This document shows positions 51,757 through 60,347 of a stretch of 64,000 nucleotides of DNA, in pieces (position 1 is the stretch's first letter; each line of letters opens with the position of its first letter). A program made the translations under genes and the position numbers. Below the pieces are notes generated by a model, which saw nothing but the letters and a program-made list of their open reading frames with translations, did no database searches and was not told where the DNA came from. The stretch is from Streptomyces sp. NBC_01476 (GTDB taxonomy: Bacteria > Actinomycetota > Actinomycetes > Streptomycetales > Streptomycetaceae). The stretch lies in NCBI RefSeq assembly GCF_036227265.1, contig NZ_CP109446.1, forward strand, positions 4,287,001-4,351,000, read 5' to 3'.

Positions 51757-52788
51757 ATGAATCCCTTGTCCTCCGATCCAGCCCAACGTGCGGGCGAGCA
51801 GCGGAAGTTGCGACTGCAGGTTCTCGGCCTCAACACGGTAGAGGCGGAAGCGACCTTCGACCGCATCGCGCGGCTCGCGGCGAGTTTCACCCAGTCCCCC
51901 CTGGCCATGGTCAACTTCATCAACGACGAGCGGCAGATGTTCCGCGGGATGTACGTCCCGTCCTCCTCGCCCGAAGAGAACGTCACCGGCGGCGAGGGCA
52001 CCGGGATCGTCTTCGACCTGAGCAACGTCGCCCGCGAGGCACCCGGCGACTACGGCTTCTGCCCGCATGTGGTGGCGCAGGGCTCCCAGCTCGCCCTGGA
52101 CGACGTCTTCGACTACCCGCGCTTCCGCGGCAACCCGCTGGTCAACGACATGGGCGTGCGCTCCTACCTGGGCACCCCGCTGCGGGACAACACGGGCATG
52201 ATCCTCGGCACCGTGTGCGTCGCCGACATGAAGCCCCGCACCTGGGACAACAAGCTCAAGGAGGGCATGCGGGAGCTCACCGAGACCCTGCTGTCCGACT
52301 TCAAGCTGCGCGACAGCCTGCTCGCCCAGCAGCAGGAGCTCTTCTCGGTCTTCGACGGCGCCCCCTTCCCGATCATGCTCACCGAGGGCCCCGACCACCT
52401 GCTGCGCTACGCCAACGGCAAGCAGGGTGCCGCCTTCGGCCTGGTCCCGCAGTTCAGCCCGGGCCGGCAGGTGCTCCCGGGCCTGCAGTCCATCGGCGTC
52501 TTCAACGCGATGGACGACGCCTTCCGCACCGGGCAGCCCGCCATGCTCGGGCGCGCCTCGGTCACCACGTACGACTCCCCCACGCCGCAGGACTTCAACT
52601 TCCTGTGCACGCCGGTGCGCACCTCTCCCGGCGCGGCCGTCAGCGGTGTGCTGACGGTGGCCATGAACAGCACCGCGCAGAGCTACCCGGGTGCCGAACA
52701 GCAGGCATTCGCGGCCAATGTCCAGGAGCGTTTCGAGCGGCTGGGCGTGGGCGGCCTGCCCGGGGCGGTGTCCGGTAATCGCCGCTGA
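51757..52788 (+). CDS. GAF domain protein with PAS-like second half
   Basis: 343 residues. GAF domain at about 25-185 (TVEAEATFDRIARLAASF, VNFINDERQMFRG, GFCPHVVAQG, VRSYLGTPLRD), then after a short helix a PAS-like sensor fold (LFSVFDGAPFPIMLTEG, LRYANGKQGAAFG). There is no output domain, so it probably binds a small molecule or partner and signals by contact. No ribosome site is seen before the ATG at 51757, so the start is less certain. It faces the KS-ACP operon across a long control region and could respond to its product; that is inference. Confidence 0.82.
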   Translation: MNPLSSDPAQRAGEQRKLRLQVLGLNTVEAEATFDRIARLAASFTQSPLAMVNFINDERQMFRGMYVPSSSPEENVTGGEGTGIVFDLSNVAREAPGDYGFCPHVVAQGSQLALDDVFDYPRFRGNPLVNDMGVRSYLGTPLRDNTGMILGTVCVADMKPRTWDNKLKEGMRELTETLLSDFKLRDSLLAQQQELFSVFDGAPFPIMLTEGPDHLLRYANGKQGAAFGLVPQFSPGRQVLPGLQSIGVFNAMDDAFRTGQPAMLGRASVTTYDSPTPQDFNFLCTPVRTSPGAAVSGVLTVAMNSTAQSYPGAEQQAFAANVQERFERLGVGGLPGAVSGNRR

Positions 52789-52805
52789 TCCCATCCGCCG
52801 CAGCA

Positions 52806-52877
52806 CACACCGCAGTACATGCCGTAGTACGCACCGAAGTGCACGTCGTAGTACGCACCGCAGTGCACACCGCAGTG
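52806..52877. repeat. six 12-bp tandem repeats
   Basis: Six consecutive 12-base units (CACACCGCAGTA, CATGCCGTAGTA, CGCACCGAAGTG and so on; consensus YRCRCCGYAGTR), with a partial seventh. Begins 18 bases after the GAF gene stop and ends before a terminator-like hairpin. Confidence 0.7.
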
Positions 52878-52920
52878 CACACCGCGCGCCGCTTCCCGCG
52901 GCGCGGACGCAGAACGGGTA

Positions 52921-52954
52921 CGGGGGCTCGGGCGATGCCGTCGCCGAGCCCCCG
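52921..52954. terminator. terminator-like hairpin
   Basis: CGGGGGCTCGG-G-CGA pairs with TCGCCGAGCCCCCG around a 5-base loop with one bulged G. Probably ends the GAF gene transcript after the 12-bp repeats. Confidence 0.6.
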
Positions 52955-53179
52955 CCGCCTGCCTCCGGTCAGGCCGGCGGCGCCCCCGAACGGCCGCGAA
53001 ATCTCACCGTCATCGTTTCAGGCTACGATCCGCTCCACACATGATCGGCAATGACCGTGTGCCCTTCGTCCGCGCGACGGTTTCGGACCGTCCCTGGACG
53101 GTTCCAGGGCACTGAGCGGTCTTTGTCCGCATGGCTCCGCACCGCCCCGGGTCCGCACCGATGACGAAGGAGCTTCGCG

Positions 53180-54328
53180 ATAGCACTACGGATATGGCTC
53201 AGCAGCGCGGGGGTCGCCTCGACCCAGGTGATGCGGATGCTGCGCGAGAACCCGGACGCCGCTGACGTCCACATCTACGGTACGAACGTGGACCGGGACG
53301 CCCCGGCCCTCTCGGCCTGCGAGGTACGCGAGGTCGAGCCCCGCTATGTGAGCGACGACGAGTACGGCGCCTTCGCCCTCGACTTCTGCCGCCGGCACGG
53401 CATCGACGTGCTCATCCCGCCCCGCCGGCTGGCCGCACTCGCCGGCCTGACCGACGCCTTCGCCCAGGCCGGCACCCGCCTGATGTGCTCCCCGCCCGCC
53501 GCCATCGACGTCCTGACCAGCAAGAGCCGTACCTACGAGGCGGCCCGCGCGGCCGGCGTCCCCGTACCTCCGTGGCGGGTCGTCTCCGACGCGGACGGCT
53601 TCCGGGAAGCGGTCGCGGAGCTCTCGGCGGACGGCGAGCGGGTCTGCTTCAAACCCGCGGGGGAGTTCTCCGCGTTCGGCTTCCGGATCCTGGACGACCG
53701 CCCGCTGCGGCTGCGGGACCTGCTGGCGCCCCCGGCGCCGCTCGCCTCGGTGGGCGCGGTGACGGACGCGCTGAAGCGGGCCGCGGACGAGGGCGAGGCG
53801 ATCCCCGAGTTCCTGGTGATGCCCTACCTCGACGGGCCCGAGGTGAGCGTCGACTGCCTGTCCGCCCCCGGCGGCGCGCCGCTGGCCGCCATCGCGCGGT
53901 CCAAGCAGGGCCGCTACCGGGTGCTGCTCGACGACCCTGAGCCGACCTCCATCGCCCGCCGTCTCGTCAGCCACTTCGCACTCGCCTACCTCTCCAACGT
54001 CCAGCTCCGCCACCGCGACGGCCGGCCGGTGCTCCTGGAGGCCAACCCCAGGGCGTCCGCAGGCATCTTCCAGACCGCGTTCACCGGCGTGAACCTGCCG
54101 TGGGCGGCCGTACGGCTGCTGCTGCGCGGTGACGCCGGCCCGCTCCCCGAGCCCCGGCTCGGCGGCCGGATCGCGGTCACCGAATCCGCCACCGAGGTCG
54201 ACCTGACCCCGGTCCGCCCGGTCCGCACCCTCACCAGCCTCGACGGCGGCCGCAGCGCAGCCCCGCACCGGCCGCCCGTTCCCGCCGCCGACCCGCTCCT
54301 CGGCGAGGCCGCCGCGACAGCCGGCTGA
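53180..54328 (+). CDS. ATP-grasp carboxylate-amine ligase with probable AUA start
   Basis: 382 residues if translation begins at ATA (53180), which lies seven bases after GGAG (53169-53172). The conventional GTG at 53228 would cut off ALRIWLSSAGVASTQV, which is the first strand and helix of the pre-ATP-grasp fold. Core features: KSRTYEAARAAGVPVP, CFKPAGEFSAFGFRILDD (ATP-binding lysine), FLVMPYLDGPEVSVDCL and VLLEANPRASAGI (metal-binding E-N). An in-frame TGA at 53162 closes the upstream side. Forms an amide or similar bond; substrates unknown. Monocistronic. Confidence 0.8.
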   Translation: MALRIWLSSAGVASTQVMRMLRENPDAADVHIYGTNVDRDAPALSACEVREVEPRYVSDDEYGAFALDFCRRHGIDVLIPPRRLAALAGLTDAFAQAGTRLMCSPPAAIDVLTSKSRTYEAARAAGVPVPPWRVVSDADGFREAVAELSADGERVCFKPAGEFSAFGFRILDDRPLRLRDLLAPPAPLASVGAVTDALKRAADEGEAIPEFLVMPYLDGPEVSVDCLSAPGGAPLAAIARSKQGRYRVLLDDPEPTSIARRLVSHFALAYLSNVQLRHRDGRPVLLEANPRASAGIFQTAFTGVNLPWAAVRLLLRGDAGPLPEPRLGGRIAVTESATEVDLTPVRPVRTLTSLDGGRSAAPHRPPVPAADPLLGEAAATAG

Positions 54329-54530
54329 CCCCGCTTCCGGCCCCCGCCGGGCGGCGCTCTCACCCGGACAGCCGCACCCCCGGTCGGATGCCGGCAGACG
54401 ACCGCCGCCCAGGTGTCCGGCCGGGCGCGGGCCTTCGTCCCCGCGGCCGGGGGCGTCCGGCGGCGTGCCGGGCGGCGCGCGGGGGACGACGATCGGGGGG
54501 ACGTCATCCGTACACAGGAGGGATGCCCCC

Positions 54531-54956
54531 GTGGCCACCACGCGCAACGCTCACACCGAGTGGGAAGGTGACCTGCTCCAGGGCTTCGGCGAGGTCACGC
54601 TCGACTCCTCAGGGGTCGGCCACTACCCCGTCACCTGGGCTTCCCGGGCCGAGGACCCGGGCGGCCGGACCAGCCCCGAGGAGCTGATCGCCGCCGCCCA
54701 CTCCAGCTGCTTCTCGATGGCGCTGGCGAACACGCTCACCAAGGCGGGCACGCCGCCGACGGCGCTCACCACCAAGGCCGCGGTCACCTTCCAGCCGGGG
54801 ACCGGTATCACCGGCATCCACCTCACGGTGGAGGGCCAGGTGGCAGGTGCCGACGAAGCGGCGTTCAAGGCCGCCGCCGAGGACGCGAAGGCCAACTGCC
54901 CGGTCAGCAAAGCCCTCACCGGCACGACGATCACGCTCACCTCCGTACTCTCCTGA
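54531..54956 (+). CDS. OsmC/Ohr-family peroxiredoxin
   Basis: 141 residues from the GTG at 54531 (GGAGGG nine bases upstream). Conserved cysteines lie in AAHSSCFSMAL and ANCPVSKAL, and the residues TSPEELIAAAHSS are typical of the OsmC branch. Reduces organic hydroperoxides with thiols in the cytoplasm. A stand-alone gene; the region 54329-54530 has no recognised operator. Confidence 0.92.
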   Translation: MATTRNAHTEWEGDLLQGFGEVTLDSSGVGHYPVTWASRAEDPGGRTSPEELIAAAHSSCFSMALANTLTKAGTPPTALTTKAAVTFQPGTGITGIHLTVEGQVAGADEAAFKAAAEDAKANCPVSKALTGTTITLTSVLS

Positions 54957-55104
54957 CCCCCCTGTCTTGCCTGCCTCGCCCGCCTCGCCTGCCTCCTGAG
55001 CCTTCCCGCCGGCCGTGGCCGCCGCCCTGGTGCGCGGGTGCGCCGAGCGGGGAAGGATGGCCGTGTCCGCAGCTCCCCGGTCCGTCCGCGAAAGGCGGAG
55101 TGCC

Positions 55105-55686
55105 ATGACCTCTCCCACCGGCCAAGCACAAAGGAGCGTCCTGTCCGCGCTCGGCAGGTCCGCCTGGCAGGGCCTCCTCGTCGCCGGGATCGCCGCCATC
55201 GCCCTGGGCATCTTCGTCCTGTCCTGGCCGGGCGAGACCCTGCTGGTGGTCGGCGTCCTCTTCGGTATCTACCTGGTGGTCAGCGGCGTCTTCCAACTCG
55301 CCACCGCGTTCGGTTCGCACGTCCCCAGCGGCATGCGGACGATGCACTTCATCACCGGAGCGCTGAGCGTGCTGCTCGGACTGATCTGCTTCCGCGGGGC
55401 GGCGGAGTCACTGCTGCTGCTGGCCCTGTGGATCGGGTTCGGCTGGCTGCTGCGCGGGATCACGCTGGTGGCCGTGGCGGTCTCCACCGAGGACCTGCCC
55501 GCCCGCGGCTGGCAGGTGTTCTTCGGCGGTATCACCGTCGTGGCGGGCATCGTGCTGATCGTCTCCCCGTTCGGCTCGCTGGCCGCCCTCACGCTGGTGT
55601 CCGGCGTGTGGCTGATCGTCCTCGGCGTGGCCGAACTGGTCCACGCCTTCCGGCTCAAGTCCCTGCTGGCGCACGGCGGTTCCTGA
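55105..55686 (+). CDS. HdeD/DUF308-family membrane protein
   Basis: 193 residues, six predicted helices arranged as three hairpins (GLLVAGIAAIALGIFVLSWP, LLVVGVLFGIYLVVSGVFQL, FITGALSVLLGLICFRG and so on). This repeated-hairpin fold is the DUF308 family, named for E. coli HdeD of the acid resistance island; the function in actinomycetes is unknown. Chosen ATG is preceded by GGCGGAG. Confidence 0.87.
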   Translation: MTSPTGQAQRSVLSALGRSAWQGLLVAGIAAIALGIFVLSWPGETLLVVGVLFGIYLVVSGVFQLATAFGSHVPSGMRTMHFITGALSVLLGLICFRGAAESLLLLALWIGFGWLLRGITLVAVAVSTEDLPARGWQVFFGGITVVAGIVLIVSPFGSLAALTLVSGVWLIVLGVAELVHAFRLKSLLAHGGS

Positions 55687-55830
55687 CCGGTGGCCGGAGT
55701 GCCGGCGGCCGAGGCGCCACCGGCCGAGGCGCCGGCCGCCGGCCCTCACCGGCGGCCGGCCGACCGGTCTGGCGACGATCTGCTGCCTCAGGGTTCCCAA
55801 CCGCCCCACCCGTTCGTAGAGTCGTCAACC

Positions 55831-57186
55831 ATGACTCCTCCAGTCGCACCGGCCAACTGGAGTCGTTGGCTGGTACCCCCCGCCGCCTTGTCGATCCACT
55901 TGTCCATCGGTCAGGCGTACTCCTGGAGCATCTTCAAGCCTCCGCTGGAATCGTCCCTGCACCTGTCGGCCACCGCGAGCGCCGTCCCCTTCCAGCTGGC
56001 CATCGTGATGCTGGGCCTGTCGGCCGCCTTCGGCGGCACGCTGGTGGAGCGGCACGGACCCCGGTGGGCCATGACCGTCGCGCTGTGCTGCTTCTCCTCC
56101 GGCTTCCTCATCGCCGCCCTCGGCGCTGTGACCCAGCAGTTCTGGCTGATCGTCTTCGGCTACGGATGCGTCGGCGGCGTGGGCCTGGGCATTGGCTACA
56201 TCTCGCCGGTCTCCACCCTCGTCAAGTGGTTCCCCGACCGCCCCGGGGTGGCCACCGGCATCGCCATCATGGGCTTCGGCGGCGGCGCGCTCATCGCCTC
56301 GCCCTGGTCGGCGCAGATGCTGAAGTCCTTCGGCAGCGACCACCAGGGGATCGCGCTGGCCTTCCTGGTGCACGGCCTGTCGTACGCCGTCTTCATGGCG
56401 CTGGGCGTCCTGTTGATCCGGGTGCCGCGGCCCGGCCAGGCATCACGCGCGGCGGCGGCCGGCGCGGTGGACCGGCAACCCGCCCCCGCCGTCCAGGTGT
56501 CCGCCAACGCGGCCCTGCGGACACCGCAGTTCTGGCTGCTGTGGATCGTGCTGTGCATGAACGTGACGGCCGGCATCGGGATCCTGGAGCGTGCGGCTCC
56601 GATGATCACCGACTTCTTCGCCGACTCCTCGGCGCCCGTCTCGGTCTCCGCCGCCGCCGGTTTCGTCGCGCTGCTCTCCGCCGCCAACATGGCCGGCCGC
56701 ATCGGCTGGTCCTCGCTGTCCGACATCGTCGGGCGCAAGAACATCTACCGGCTCTATCTGCTGGTCGGCACGGTGATGTACGTGCTCGTCTCGCAGGCGG
56801 GCGACGCGTCCAAGCCGCTCTTCGTCATCTGCGCGATGTGCATCCTCTCCTTCTACGGCGGCGGATTCGCCACGCTGCCCGCGTACTTGAAGGATCTCTT
56901 CGGCACGTACCAGATCGGGGCCATCCACGGCCGGCTGCTGACCGCCTGGTCGGTGGCGGGTGTGCTCGGGCCGCTCATCGTCGACTGGGTGGCCGACAGC
57001 CAGAAGGACGCGGGCAAGACCGGCCCTTCGGTCTACGGGATCTCCTTCGTCATCATGATCGTCCTGCTGCTGATCGGCCTGGTCGCCAATGAACTGATCA
57101 AGCCGGTCGCCGCCCGTCACCACGTACCCGCGCAGAGGGAGGCCACTGATGTCGGTATCGCCGGCACCCAGCAGCAAGGAGCGTGA
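55831..57186 (+). CDS. OFA-family MFS carrier (oxalate/formate antiporter type)
   Basis: 451 residues, twelve predicted helices. SIGQAYSWSIFKPPLE in TM1 (YSWSVF pattern), GIGYISPVSTLVKWFPDRPGVATGIAIMGFGGGALI and GGGFATLPAYLKDLFG are hallmarks of the oxalate/formate antiporter branch; WSSLSDIVGRKN is the domain-linking loop. Transports small organic acids, probably a monocarboxylate. Its 3' end overlaps the gene for a 48-residue membrane protein, so the pair likely forms a two-subunit carrier. Confidence 0.9.
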   Translation: MTPPVAPANWSRWLVPPAALSIHLSIGQAYSWSIFKPPLESSLHLSATASAVPFQLAIVMLGLSAAFGGTLVERHGPRWAMTVALCCFSSGFLIAALGAVTQQFWLIVFGYGCVGGVGLGIGYISPVSTLVKWFPDRPGVATGIAIMGFGGGALIASPWSAQMLKSFGSDHQGIALAFLVHGLSYAVFMALGVLLIRVPRPGQASRAAAAGAVDRQPAPAVQVSANAALRTPQFWLLWIVLCMNVTAGIGILERAAPMITDFFADSSAPVSVSAAAGFVALLSAANMAGRIGWSSLSDIVGRKNIYRLYLLVGTVMYVLVSQAGDASKPLFVICAMCILSFYGGGFATLPAYLKDLFGTYQIGAIHGRLLTAWSVAGVLGPLIVDWVADSQKDAGKTGPSVYGISFVIMIVLLLIGLVANELIKPVAARHHVPAQREATDVGIAGTQQQGA

Positions 57187-57295
57187 ACCCCGGCGCACCG
57201 CCCTGATCGTCTTCACGTGGGCCTGGGTCACTGTCCCGTTCGGATACGGCGTCTACGAGTTGGTCCTCAAGGCGAAGCAGCTCTTCACGAACTGA
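57149..57295 (+). CDS. MFS transporter small subunit
   Basis: 48 residues, overlapping the end of the MFS gene by 38 bases in another frame. GGGAGG (57137-57142) lies six bases before the ATG. A short basic N-terminus is followed by one membrane helix (ALIVFTWAWVTVPFGYGVYE) and KAKQLFTN. Small proteins of this type sit directly behind oxalate/formate-type carriers in actinomycetes and are thought to be an accessory subunit; biochemical proof is lacking as far as I know. Confidence 0.8.
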   Translation: MSVSPAPSSKEREPRRTALIVFTWAWVTVPFGYGVYELVLKAKQLFTN

Positions 57296-57539
57296 GGAGT
57301 GCAGCGCTCACCGGGCGCCGTCCCCGGGCGTTATGCACCAGTTTCTTGCCGTATGGCGGCGCTGTCAAGGCCGGACTCCGGCTCCCCGGCGGGGGACGTG
57401 GCGCGTCTTTCCGGGCGCCGCGTCCCCCGTTTGCCGGTCGGCGCTCCGGGGCGTTTGCTGGGAGGAGTGCCCCCGAACGGTGCCTTTCCGGCTACCGCCG
57501 GGGTGGCCGCGGCGGACGCCGATCCGGTGAGGAGCAGAG

Positions 57540-58688
57540 ATGATCACCCAGGAGACGATCAACCGGCTGAGGCGGTTCGAGGAGCCCCGGTTCCCGGTAG
57601 TGTCGGTCTACGCGCAGGTTGATGTGGACCAGGGGCGCCGGCTGGATTTCCGCACCCGCGTCGCCGATCTGCTGAGCCGGGTCCGTCCCACGGCCGAGGA
57701 CGGCTCGCTCGACCACGAGGTGCGGATGTCGCTGCGCGAGGACATGGCACGGATCTCCGAGGCGGCCGGGCGTGACCGCCCGAAGCCGGGAACGGTCGCG
57801 TTCTTCTCCTGCGGCGCCCGGGACTTCTTCGAGGAGGTCGAACTGCCCCGCCCGGTGCCCGACCGGGTGATGCTCGACACGAGCCCGTGGACCGCGCCGA
57901 TGTTCGCGGTGCTGGACGAGTACCACCGCGTCTGCGCCGTACTGGTCGACAGGAGCCGCGCCCGCGCCTGGGAGTTCTACGTCGACGAACTGCGCGAGAT
58001 CGAGGCATTCCGCGACCCGCGGCTGCGGAAGCCGAACTACGCGGCCGGCCGCGCGGAGGAGCGGGTCCGCAACAAGGCCGACGAGATGAGCAAGCGGCAC
58101 TACCGGCGACTCGCGGCCGGGCTCGACGAGGCCCTCCGCGGCGGTGGGTTCGAGCTGCTCGCGCTCGGCGGGCAGGCGTACGAGCTGCCGGCGTTCACCG
58201 CGTTCCTCCCCCGCGGGCTGCGGGACCGGATCGCCGGCACCTTCAGTGCGGACCTCGACACGGCCACCGCGGCCGAGGTCCGCAAGAACATCGAGGCGAT
58301 TGTCGCCGCCTACGACAGCGACGAGGAGCGGAAGCTGGTCGACCAGTGCCTGGCCGCGGCGGCTGCCGGCCGGCCGGCCGCGACGGGGCTGTCCGCGTCC
58401 TTGTGGGCGGGCTCGGTGGCCGCGGTGCAGGACCTGCTGGTCCAGGAGGGCGAGGTGGCGCCGGGCGTGGTGTGCGACCGCGACGGCTGGCTTGCCCTGT
58501 CGGGGGAGACCTGCCCCTTCTGCGGGGAAGCCGTGCGGCGGACCCCGGACGTCATCGAGGAACTCGTAGCCGCGGTGACGGACGAAGGCGGCAGCATCGA
58601 GCACGTGGCGGCCGAGACGCCGCTGCGCGAGCTGGTGGCCGCCGCGACCCTCCGCTTCCCGCTGCCCGCACCCCCTGACGCCGGTTAG
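57540..58688 (+). CDS. bacterial eRF1-like (Vms1/baeRF-type) protein
   Basis: 382 residues. GGAG five bases upstream of the ATG. The first 110 residues are a beta/alpha domain (VVSVYAQVDVDQGRR), then an eRF1 domain 2/3-like fold (FAVLDEYHRVCAVLVDRSRARAWEF, LLALGGQAYELPAFTAFLP, AEVRKNIEAI) and a C-terminal zinc knuckle (CPFCGEAV). Such bacterial relatives of release factor eRF1 and of Vms1 may act at ribosomes or on stalled nascent chains; the GGQ tripeptide here (LGGQAYEL) is notable because it is the peptidyl-tRNA hydrolysis motif of eRF1, though its placement differs. Function unproven. Confidence 0.75.
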   Translation: MITQETINRLRRFEEPRFPVVSVYAQVDVDQGRRLDFRTRVADLLSRVRPTAEDGSLDHEVRMSLREDMARISEAAGRDRPKPGTVAFFSCGARDFFEEVELPRPVPDRVMLDTSPWTAPMFAVLDEYHRVCAVLVDRSRARAWEFYVDELREIEAFRDPRLRKPNYAAGRAEERVRNKADEMSKRHYRRLAAGLDEALRGGGFELLALGGQAYELPAFTAFLPRGLRDRIAGTFSADLDTATAAEVRKNIEAIVAAYDSDEERKLVDQCLAAAAAGRPAATGLSASLWAGSVAAVQDLLVQEGEVAPGVVCDRDGWLALSGETCPFCGEAVRRTPDVIEELVAAVTDEGGSIEHVAAETPLRELVAAATLRFPLPAPPDAG

Positions 58689-58727
58689 GCAGCAGCCGCC
58701 CAACCCGTCGGACCGTGCCTCCGCGAG

Positions 58728-58757
58728 GGGCCCGCCTTCAGCCTCTGAAGCGGGCCC
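58728..58757. terminator. bidirectional terminator overlapping a stop codon
   Basis: GGGCCCGC-C-TTCAG pairs with CTGAAGCGGGCCC with one bulge and a 3-base loop, between the convergent eRF1-like and ATPase genes and including the stop codon of the latter. Confidence 0.7.
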
Positions 58758-59181
58758 AGACCGCGTTGCCGCCGGTGAAGGCGGAGCGCTCGACGCCCCA
58801 GCGGTCGGCCATGTACTGGACGAGTAACAGACCGCGGCCGCCTTCGTCGTCCAGTCCCGGGGCGCGGGGGACCAGGTTGTGCATCGCGGTGTCGTGGTCG
58901 TGCACTTCGAGGTGGACCAGGGACTCGGCGGTGAGCCCCACACAGCACAGGAAGTCCGCACTGGCGGTGTGCCGCACCGCGTTGGTCGCGAGCTCGGACA
59001 GCACGAGGACCGCGTCCTCACGGACCTCCTCCGGCACCCCCCACGCGCACAGCAACTCCTGCGTCGCGGCACGGGCCGCGCCCACGCTGGCCCGTCTGGC
59101 GGGGAGTTCGAGCCAGCGGACTCTCTCGCGCACTGCGCCGCTGAGGAGTTGGGGGGAGGAGTAGGACGCGGTAAGAGGCAC
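58738..59181 (-). CDS. RsbW/AbaA-like ATP-binding regulatory protein
   Basis: 147 residues, GHKL ATPase fold: ELATNAVRHT (N box), HDHDTAMHN (D box) and DEGGRGLLLVQYMADRWGV (G box). This is the anti-sigma-factor kinase-like family abundant in Streptomyces. It is divergent from the helix-turn-helix and DUF397 genes, the classic abaA/whiJ-like trio in which the ATPase, the DNA-binding protein and the DUF397 protein jointly control development or antibiotic output. GTG start with a modest purine-rich site. Confidence 0.88.
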   Translation of the reverse strand: MPLTASYSSPQLLSGAVRERVRWLELPARRASVGAARAATQELLCAWGVPEEVREDAVLVLSELATNAVRHTASADFLCCVGLTAESLVHLEVHDHDTAMHNLVPRAPGLDDEGGRGLLLVQYMADRWGVERSAFTGGNAVWARFRG

Positions 59182-59385
59182 GGTTTCGCCTTCCGTCAGC
59201 GGACGGGCGCGCTGGGCGTGGGGAGTTCGGAACAGGCGGGGCGCGTGATGAGCGGCCTGCTCCCGGGTCGGGCCGAACCAGAAGAGCGCTGTGGTGAACG
59301 GTGAGGGAGACCACAGGTGTTACCGACGGGATCTATCACGCTGACACTATGCTCGCTGCCCTCTTCATGCCGCAACCATCTCTCT

Positions 59386-59391
59386 GATAAT
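59386..59391 (+). promoter_or_regulatory. possible -10 box for the HTH-DUF397 transcript
   Basis: GATAAT within an AT-rich patch of the divergent region, with TTCATG 16 bases upstream as a weak -35. Gives a leader of about 80 bases. Confidence 0.3.
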
Positions 59392-59474
59392 TTCATCTCG
59401 TACGCATCTTCCTGTCACTGACCGTCAGTTCGCGCACAGAGCTGGCCTGGTGACGGACCCTCAGGAGGCAGGTC

Positions 59475-60347
59475 GTGAGCGAAGCCCGTCCCACCGGCGG
59501 TACCAGCGCTCCCACCGTGCTCCGCATGATCCTCGGCCGGCGGCTGCGGGACCTGCGGGAAGGCGCCGGGGTGTCGCTGGAGGACGCGGCGAAGGCCCTG
59601 CGCGTCACGCCCCTGACGATCCGCCGGATGGAGAAGGCGGAAGTCGGCCTCAAGGTCCTCTACGTCGAGAAGCTCCTGGAGACCTACGGGGCCGACCAGC
59701 AGGAGATCGACGAGTTCACCGGCATGGCCGAGCAGGCCAACGAGCCCGGCTGGTGGCACCGGTACCGCGACGTGCTGCCGGGCTGGTTCACCGCCTACGT
59801 GAGCCTGGAGAGCGACGCCAGGACGCTGCGTACCTACGAACCCCACTACGTCACCGGACTGCTCCAGACGCACGCCTACGCCCGCGGCATCCTGAGCGCC
59901 GGGTTCCCCAACGACAGCGCGCGGGAACTCGAACGCCGGGTGGAGCTGCGGCTGCGCCGCCAGGGCCTGCTGGACCGGGCGGACGCGCCGACCCTGTGGG
60001 TGGTGATGGAAGAAGCCGTGCTGCACAAGCTCATCGGCGGCCCCGAGGTGATGCGGGAGCAGATCGACCGGCTGCTCGAAGCCTCGGAACGGCCCAACAT
60101 CACCATCGACATCGTGCCGTTCACCGCGGGCGCCCATGTGGGCGCCTTCGCGCCTTTCACCTACTTCCGTTTCGACGCACCCGAGTTGCCCGACGTCGTC
60201 TACACCGAGCTGCTGTCGGGGTCGATCTACCTCGACCAGCGGCCCGACGTGGTCGCGCACCTCGAAGCGCACAACCGGATGTCTCTCCTGACCTCGTCAA
60301 GTGACAGCAAAACGCTTCTGAGCCGCATGCGAAAGGAGTACACATGA
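59475..60347 (+). CDS. Scr1/WhiJ-like helix-turn-helix regulator (DUF5753)
   Basis: 290 residues. N-terminal XRE-type helix-turn-helix at about 20-75 (LRDLREGAGVSLEDAAKALRVTPLTIRRME), then the DUF5753 domain (EPHYVTGLLQTHAYARGIL, RRQGLLDRADAPTLWVVMEEAVL, NITIDIVPFTAGAHVGA). AGGAGG precedes the GTG start. Ends in ATGA overlap with the DUF397 gene. In this family the HTH protein represses until the cognate DUF397 protein or ATPase relieves it. Confidence 0.92.
   Translation: MSEARPTGGTSAPTVLRMILGRRLRDLREGAGVSLEDAAKALRVTPLTIRRMEKAEVGLKVLYVEKLLETYGADQQEIDEFTGMAEQANEPGWWHRYRDVLPGWFTAYVSLESDARTLRTYEPHYVTGLLQTHAYARGILSAGFPNDSARELERRVELRLRRQGLLDRADAPTLWVVMEEAVLHKLIGGPEVMREQIDRLLEASERPNITIDIVPFTAGAHVGAFAPFTYFRFDAPELPDVVYTELLSGSIYLDQRPDVVAHLEAHNRMSLLTSSSDSKTLLSRMRKEYT

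Noticed and set aside
52640..52882. Cys/Tyr-rich or Thr/Val-rich repeat peptides from the 12-bp array
   Set aside because: Any 12-bp repeat yields a 4-residue peptide repeat in all frames. No ribosome site on either strand.
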